This document shows, piece after piece, positions 59,429 to 64,000 of a stretch of 64,000 bases of DNA. Within the stretch, counting starts at the first letter, position 1. Every line of letters starts with the position of its first letter. Both the position numbers and the translations under genes were made by a program. The stretch is from contig CBDFIU010000002.1 in the NCBI GenBank assembly GCA_965248235.1, forward strand, positions 434,001-498,000, given 5' to 3'. Under the pieces are notes generated by a model. The model saw nothing but the letters and a program-made list of their open reading frames with translations, did not search any database and was not told the origin of the DNA. The stretch is from UBA6623 sp965248235 (GTDB taxonomy: Bacteria > Acidobacteriota > Terriglobia > Bryobacterales > UBA6623).

Positions 59429-62400
59429 CTACTTGTTGAGAACCTCGTCGAGGTTCATGATCTGGTTGGCGACCATGGTAAGGGCAGCCGACTCCGCCGG
59501 CGGCAGATCCATGTCGGGTTCGGAGTCGCCGGTGTCGAGCAGACTCCGCGCTTCATCGGGGTTCGACTCGTAGAAACCGACAAAGCCCTCGTAGGCCCGG
59601 CGAGCAACTCCGCGCTCTTTCCCGCCAAGGGGCCTGGCCAGCAAACGCATCGCCATGAAGTCGAGATGCGAGTCAACCCCCTCGCCTCCCTTCTTCAACG
59701 CGGTTTGGGCCAGATAGCGAGCCGCCTCGACGAATTGTGGATCGTTCATCGTCACAAGCGCTTGGAGAGGCGTGTTCGTGCGCTCCCGCCGCACGGTGGT
59801 GTGCTCGCGGGTAGGCGCGTTGAAGATGTCCATCGACGCCGGCGGGGCCGAGCGCTTCCAGAAGGTATAGAGACTCCGTCGATAGAGTTTGTCGCCCGCA
59901 TCCTGCTTATACGTACGGGTGTTGCTGGTGGGCATGGCGACGGTCGACCAGACGCCTTTCGGCTGATAGGGTTTTACGCTCGGCCCTCCGATTCGCTGGG
60001 CCAGCAAGCCGCTTGCCGACAGGGCATAATCACGAATCATTTCAGCGGGCATGCGAAAACGCGGTCCGTGGGCGAGCAGCCGGTTTTGCGGATCGGCTGC
60101 GATCTTCGCGGCCGTGGTCTCGGCCGACTGGCGATAGGCCGCCGAATTAAGGAGCAAACGGAAAAAGTCCTTCGTATCCCAGCCCGATTCGCGATAGTTC
60201 ACCGCCAACCAATCAAGCAGTTTAGGATGCGAGGGCGACTCGCCTTGCGAGCCGAAATCGTCGCTTGTGCGGACAATTCCGGTTCCGAAAATCTCCTGCC
60301 AATAGCGGTTCACGATCACCCGCGACGTCAGCGGATTCGAATCGTCGACCAGCCATTGCGCCAGACCCATGCGGTTGCGTGGGAACGACGCCGGAATCGG
60401 CGGTAGGAAGCCCGGGGTACCCGCCTTCACTTTGTCTCCTGGTCGGTCATAGAGGCCGCGATGGAGAATGTGCGCTTCCGGTTCCTTGTCCGCGATTTCC
60501 TGCATCACGTGCGTGACCGCGCCGCGTCGACGAACTTCGCGCCACTCGCGGTCAATGTCGCGACGGCGCGTCATCAGCCCGCGGTACTCCGTGTCTTTCA
60601 CGGCCAGAAAGTAGTCTCGAAGCGCCTCGCGCTCCGCATCGCCGAAGTCGCCCACCGCTTTTTCGCGCGCGGTCTTGAGGGCGGACCAATGCCAAACAAC
60701 CTTGGCCTCTTGGGAGGTGAGCGAACGATTGAAGATTCGAAAATCCGCGATGCCGCCGTCGGTGAAATAAGTTGTCCTCACGTCGCCGCGGCGCTCGAAG
60801 ACCCCTCGGCCGAATACGATCGGTTTGTCGGTGCGGATCGAGCCCATCACGTTGGTGAAGTATTCACTGCCTTGCTCGGGAATGACCTCGCCGTTCATGT
60901 ACACGCGCATGCCGGCGCGTTCGCCCGTGCCGTCGTAGGTAAAGGTGAGATGGGTCCAACCGGTAGGCAGACGCAGGATATTGTTAGGCCCCGCCTGGAC
61001 GGACGACGCCGATATCTCCCCGACGTTGCCGCCCTCGCGCTTGTCGCCGGTCAAAGTCAGGAAAGACTGACGGGCGGGAAGAGATATGGCCCAGCCGCGG
61101 TTGTTGTCTTTCGGGTCGTTCTGGGAGATGACGGTGAAATTGTCTTCGTTCGCCGGATGGTCCACCCAAAACGCGAACGAGTAGGGGGTATCGGAATCAA
61201 GCTCCGGACCCTTGACCTCGGCCCATGATTCTTTTGGGAATCGCAGCGCGGGCGCGTTCGGGGCCGGGCCCTTGCCCACCACGGGGTCGCTATGGAGCGT
61301 TACTTCTCTTGTTTCCCCGTCCACAACGGCTTCGACCTTGTCGCCGAGCGACAGGGTCATCCACTCAGCGGACTTCTCGAGCGGAGACTCGATCGAGCGA
61401 TACTCGCCGGTTGCGAGCCAACGATCAAAACGCCCTTTCGACGAATCAACTTCTTTCTCGATTCGCGCATCCGTCTCAGCGGCTTCGGCGCGCAATTTGT
61501 GCCACAGGTCGCGGTCTTGGTCGCTGGGCACGATCAGAATCGGCGGCGGATCCGACACATTGCCGTCCATGACGTATTGCGTCGTGTTGCGGAAGAACGC
61601 CGTCATCGAATAGAAGTCTTTTTGGAGGATGGGATCGAACTTGTGGTCGTGGCAGGTGGCGCACCCGACCGTCAACCCCAGAAACACCGTCCCCGTCGTA
61701 TCGGCACGGTCTTTCGCATAGATCGCTTCATACTCCTCGGGAATCACGCCGCCTTCGTTGGTGGTGGCGTTGCAACGGTGGAAGCCGGTGGCGATCAATT
61801 GGTCGAGCGACGGGTTGGGCAGCAGATCCCCGGCAATCTGCTCGACGGTGAACTGATCAAACGGCAGGTTGCGGTTGTAGGCCTTGATCACCCAATCGCG
61901 ATAAGGCCACATCTCGCGGTAGTTGTCGATGTGGATGCCGTGGGTGTCGCCGTAACGCGCGGCGTCGAGCCAATAGCGGGCGCGATGCTCGCCGTAGGCT
62001 TCCGACGTTAGGTAATGCTCGATGAGATTACCGTAGGCGTCGGAGGACTTGTCATTGACATAGCGTTCGACGACCTTGGGCTCGGGCGGCAGGCCGGTCA
62101 CATCCAGCGCCACGCGCCGCGCCAGGGTCCGCCGATCGGCTTCCGGCGCCGGTTCGAGGCCTTCTGATTCCAGGCGCGCCAAGATAAACCGGTCGATCGG
62201 ATTGCGCACCCACGATTCCTTCTTCACCGCGGGTGGTTCCACGTCGGCGGGGTTGTGAAACGACCAATGCTCGCTCCAGTCGGCGCCTTGCTCGATCCAG
62301 TTGCGAATGACGCCGATCTGTTCTTCCGTCAGCTCCTTGCGCGAGTAGACAGGAGGCATGCGGAGCGCTTCCTGCTCGTGAGTGAGGCGCTTGAAAATGA

Positions 62401-62653
62401 GGCTGGCGTCGGGATCGCCCGGAACGATGGGGGTACCGTTGTCGCGGTCGTCGAACGCCCCTTCGCGAACGTCGAGCCGCAGGTCGGCCAAGCGCGTACT
62501 CACATCCGGCCCGTGGCACTGAAAACAGTTGTCCGAGAGTATCGGACGCACATCGCGTTGGAAGTCCACGCGCACCGCCGCGGGCTCAGCCGACGCGGGT
62601 GCGATTCCCAGTGCCAACGCAGCTGCAACCGTAAGGATTATTAGCGGTGTCAT
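59429..62653 (-). CDS. PSD1-type protein: cytochrome, DUF1549, LamG, DUF1553
   Basis: Exported protein of 1074 residues. Signal MTPLIILTVAAALALGIAPA. The N-terminal Planctomycete-type cytochrome has haem motif CFQCHGPDVSTRLADLRLD. DUF1549 follows (DRFILARLESEGLEPAPEAD, YWLDAARYGDTHGIHIDNYR) with a second CXXCH, CATCHDHKFDPI. A LamG-like insert (~440-680: WTHLTFTYDGTGERAGMRVY) precedes DUF1553 (WLVDDSNPLTSRVIVNRYWQ, NTPLQALVTMNDPQFVEAAR). Such proteins are common in Planctomycetes and Acidobacteria; their function is unknown, perhaps polysaccharide breakdown. The ATG is 10 nt after a TACAAT box. Confidence 0.94.
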   Translation of the reverse strand: MTPLIILTVAAALALGIAPASAEPAAVRVDFQRDVRPILSDNCFQCHGPDVSTRLADLRLDVREGAFDDRDNGTPIVPGDPDASLIFKRLTHEQEALRMPPVYSRKELTEEQIGVIRNWIEQGADWSEHWSFHNPADVEPPAVKKESWVRNPIDRFILARLESEGLEPAPEADRRTLARRVALDVTGLPPEPKVVERYVNDKSSDAYGNLIEHYLTSEAYGEHRARYWLDAARYGDTHGIHIDNYREMWPYRDWVIKAYNRNLPFDQFTVEQIAGDLLPNPSLDQLIATGFHRCNATTNEGGVIPEEYEAIYAKDRADTTGTVFLGLTVGCATCHDHKFDPILQKDFYSMTAFFRNTTQYVMDGNVSDPPPILIVPSDQDRDLWHKLRAEAAETDARIEKEVDSSKGRFDRWLATGEYRSIESPLEKSAEWMTLSLGDKVEAVVDGETREVTLHSDPVVGKGPAPNAPALRFPKESWAEVKGPELDSDTPYSFAFWVDHPANEDNFTVISQNDPKDNNRGWAISLPARQSFLTLTGDKREGGNVGEISASSVQAGPNNILRLPTGWTHLTFTYDGTGERAGMRVYMNGEVIPEQGSEYFTNVMGSIRTDKPIVFGRGVFERRGDVRTTYFTDGGIADFRIFNRSLTSQEAKVVWHWSALKTAREKAVGDFGDAEREALRDYFLAVKDTEYRGLMTRRRDIDREWREVRRRGAVTHVMQEIADKEPEAHILHRGLYDRPGDKVKAGTPGFLPPIPASFPRNRMGLAQWLVDDSNPLTSRVIVNRYWQEIFGTGIVRTSDDFGSQGESPSHPKLLDWLAVNYRESGWDTKDFFRLLLNSAAYRQSAETTAAKIAADPQNRLLAHGPRFRMPAEMIRDYALSASGLLAQRIGGPSVKPYQPKGVWSTVAMPTSNTRTYKQDAGDKLYRRSLYTFWKRSAPPASMDIFNAPTREHTTVRRERTNTPLQALVTMNDPQFVEAARYLAQTALKKGGEGVDSHLDFMAMRLLARPLGGKERGVARRAYEGFVGFYESNPDEARSLLDTGDSEPDMDLPPAESAALTMVANQIMNLDEVLNK

Positions 62654-62663
62654 GACGTCCACT

Positions 62664-62669
62664 ATTGTA
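62664..62669 (-). promoter_or_regulatory. -10 box TACAAT for the PSD1-type gene
   Basis: On the minus strand CTACAATAGTGGACGTC precedes ATG 62653, leaving 10 nt; there is no ribosome site in that space. Confidence 0.5.
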
Positions 62670-62743
62670 GATGAATGAGCGCCCGATCGGCGAAATTTTG
62701 ATGACGTTTCGCACTCGCCCCCAAACAGAGCCGCACGCGTTAA

Positions 62744-62849
62744 GGGCTGTGAAACATCGGGCACGGTCCACTTCGCACCGGATGCGGTTACTGATTCAAT
62801 GGAACTTATTCGGTCGGCGCCTGCACAGTCTCCGTTTTTTCACAGCCCC
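62744..62849. repeat. Copy C of the GTGAAAAAAT/ATTTTTTCAC element
   Basis: Begins GGGCTGTGAAACATCGGGCA and ends CTCCGTTTTTTCACAGCCCC. The interior CACTTCGCACCGGATGCGGT, TACTGATTCAATGG and CGGTCGGCGC matches copy A at 4401-4503 closely. The arms are nearly perfect inverted repeats. Confidence 0.78.
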
Positions 62850-63023
62850 TGAGCAAGCAGTATGGGGTGTCGCCCGAAGCCGTCGAGAGGGGCGATTCCA
62901 CAATCGCGCCAAAAAAGGGTAGATACGCACACCCTTGCGCAGGGCGCGTCCCGTGCCCGAGCGGCCTGCCCGACGCGATATACTCCTGCTGGCAGATGCG
63001 TCCGTGGGAAGGGAGCAAGTCTT

Positions 63024-63524
63024 ATGCCGAAACAGCAGCGAACCATCGTGAGGCCCGAAGAGCGGATAGAGTCGTACCGAATCGCGATTTTGGTCGTTTG
63101 CCTTGCGCTCGCGGTCACGTTTGGCACTTGCCAACCCGAGCCCGAGCCTCCAATCCAGGAGCCCGAACCGATCCCCGAACCGGTCGTCGAGGCGCCGCCG
63201 CCCCCTCCCCCGCCGCCCGAACCTGAAATCGGCGAGGCCAATTACATCAAAGACACGCCATGGGCGCCGGGGGCGGAAGGTAAATTAATGTTGGGCCTCG
63301 ACGGCGGACGCTATGAACCCTATCGAGTGCCCCTGATTCGCCAGGCCCAAAGAGCCTTGTTTCACCAGAAGCTTTACGACGGCCCGGTCACCGGTGTTTT
63401 GGATCAACGCACGATGGAGGCCGTCGGCGAGTTGCAGAAGCAAAACGGCATCAAGACGAGTGGCGTGCTGACGCCGAGAACACGGGAAGTGCTTGACAAG
63501 GCGCAAGGCGACGGGTCGGAGTAG
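63024..63524 (+). CDS. Peptidoglycan-binding-domain protein, membrane-anchored
   Basis: Protein of 166 residues; AAGGGAG lies 8 nt before the ATG. An N-terminal hydrophobic stretch (IAILVVCLALAVTFGTC) ends at a Cys that may be lipidated, although FGTC is not a strict lipobox. Then a Pro/Glu-rich spacer (PEPEPPIQEPEPIPEP and nine prolines in a row). The C-terminal PG_binding_1-like domain (residues ~95-155) reads VPLIRQAQRALFHQKLYDGP, VTGVLDQRTMEAVGELQKQN and GIKTSGVLTPRTREVL. Probably tethers something to the cell wall; no catalytic domain is seen. Confidence 0.88.
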   Translation: MPKQQRTIVRPEERIESYRIAILVVCLALAVTFGTCQPEPEPPIQEPEPIPEPVVEAPPPPPPPPEPEIGEANYIKDTPWAPGAEGKLMLGLDGGRYEPYRVPLIRQAQRALFHQKLYDGPVTGVLDQRTMEAVGELQKQNGIKTSGVLTPRTREVLDKAQGDGSE

Positions 63525-63738
63525 TCCGCTTTCTGTCCGCGCGGCCCCAGCAGGGGCAGAGGCTTAGCCTTGGTTCGCGGCCGGTCGAAAACAGCCCGCT
63601 CCGGGTATTGCGCTGCCACCGCCTTGTTCCGGTTGTCGGGCCTCGTTCGCATACCGCTTGCTTAGGGGCAGCTCAGTTTGACGGATTGCGGCGCGGGAGC
63701 CCGGTGCTATTCTGAGGATTTTCCGGTCGCGATTTCCC

Positions 63739-64000
63739 ATGTCTTCCCTCGACATCGACAAAGTCTACGAGCCCTCCCAATTCGAGCCGCGCTGGGCTGA
63801 TTGGTGGGTTTCCGAGAAACTGTTCACGCCCTCGAACCAGAGCGAGAAGCCGATGTTCTCGCTTGCTATCCCTCCGCCTAATGTCACCGGTGCTCTCCAC
63901 ATGGGACACATGTACGAGAACACCCAGACCGACATCACCATGCGTTTCAAGCGCATGCAGGGATACAACGTTCTGTGGCTTCCCGGCACCGATCACGCCA
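63739..64000 (+). CDS. valS: Valyl-tRNA synthetase, 5' part only
   Basis: First 87 codons, cut by the right edge. After MSSLDIDKVYEPSQFEPRWA comes FSLAIPPPNVTGALHMGHMY, where the HMGH is the class I HIGH motif and PPPNVTG is specific for ValRS, then YNVLWLPGTDHA. Charges tRNA-Val. The ATG at 63739 gives the normal length before the motif. The gap 63525-63738 shows no gene. Confidence 0.96.
   Translation, partial: MSSLDIDKVYEPSQFEPRWADWWVSEKLFTPSNQSEKPMFSLAIPPPNVTGALHMGHMYENTQTDITMRFKRMQGYNVLWLPGTDHA

Overview
The window is a GC-rich bacterial chromosome segment, most likely from an Acidobacteriota genome close to Solibacteres/Bryobacterales. The clues are a VWFA-related protein of the acidobacterial type (2999-4162), a Solibacter-type C-terminal-domain protein (45596-46705), serine/threonine kinases fused to TolB-like propellers, Planctomycete-type cytochrome/DUF1549/DUF1553 proteins, and many Tat-exported oxidoreductases. 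The species cannot be named from sequence alone.

Layout. 1-6.8 kb: an octaheme TPR cytochrome cut by the left edge, a receiver-domain protein, a VWFA-like protein, then a ferredoxin with a CobA/HemD fusion (siroheme/tetrapyrrole) and a PspC protein. 6.9-15 kb: YbbR-GlmM, a membrane protein of unknown role, a radical SAM enzyme, a PIG-L deacetylase, an orphan Phd-type antitoxin, CysQ and RecN. 15.3-19.7 kb: a complete Tol-Pal envelope operon (tolQ, tolR, TonB/TolA-like, tolB, pal) closed by a strong hairpin terminator. 19.9-21.8 kb: DUF177-rpmF-plsX. 22-27.1 kb: a translationally coupled sugar cluster (galT, an inositol-monophosphatase-fold enzyme, an L-arabinokinase-like GHMP kinase, a sodium/solute symporter). 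27.2-36.8 kb: degradative and exported enzymes (sulfatase, Gfo/Idh oxidoreductase, SGNH hydrolase, M1 aminopeptidase, beta-lactamase-fold hydrolase, PQQ dehydrogenase).

37-54 kb is the accessory, decaying part. It has a kinase with a frameshift in its activation segment, a TonB-receptor remnant joined to half a receiver domain, an FkbM methyltransferase with two frameshifts, a DUF3616 gene with one frameshift, a kinase remnant ending just after DFG, and long intergenic stretches of hairpins and dispersed repeats. Apparently intact genes among them are a mannonate-dehydratase-type enolase, an SGNH esterase, a dipeptidase and a LamG/dimethylformamidase-like protein. 54-64 kb returns to ordered genes: a GMC dehydrogenase with its Tat-borne small subunit, selA, tsaB, a large PSD1-type protein, a peptidoglycan-binding lipoprotein candidate and the start of valS.

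At least four families of short dispersed repeats run through the window: two inverted-repeat (MITE/REPIN-like) families, a three-hairpin family, and a 60-bp repeat present in opposite orientations. Several genes have TATAAT/TACAAT boxes 8-10 nt before the start codon, which suggests leaderless transcripts. No rRNA, tRNA, CRISPR array or intact transposase was recognised. The best candidates for something not well described are the arabinokinase-galT-phosphatase-symporter operon, the LamG/DMFase-like exported protein and the repeat families.
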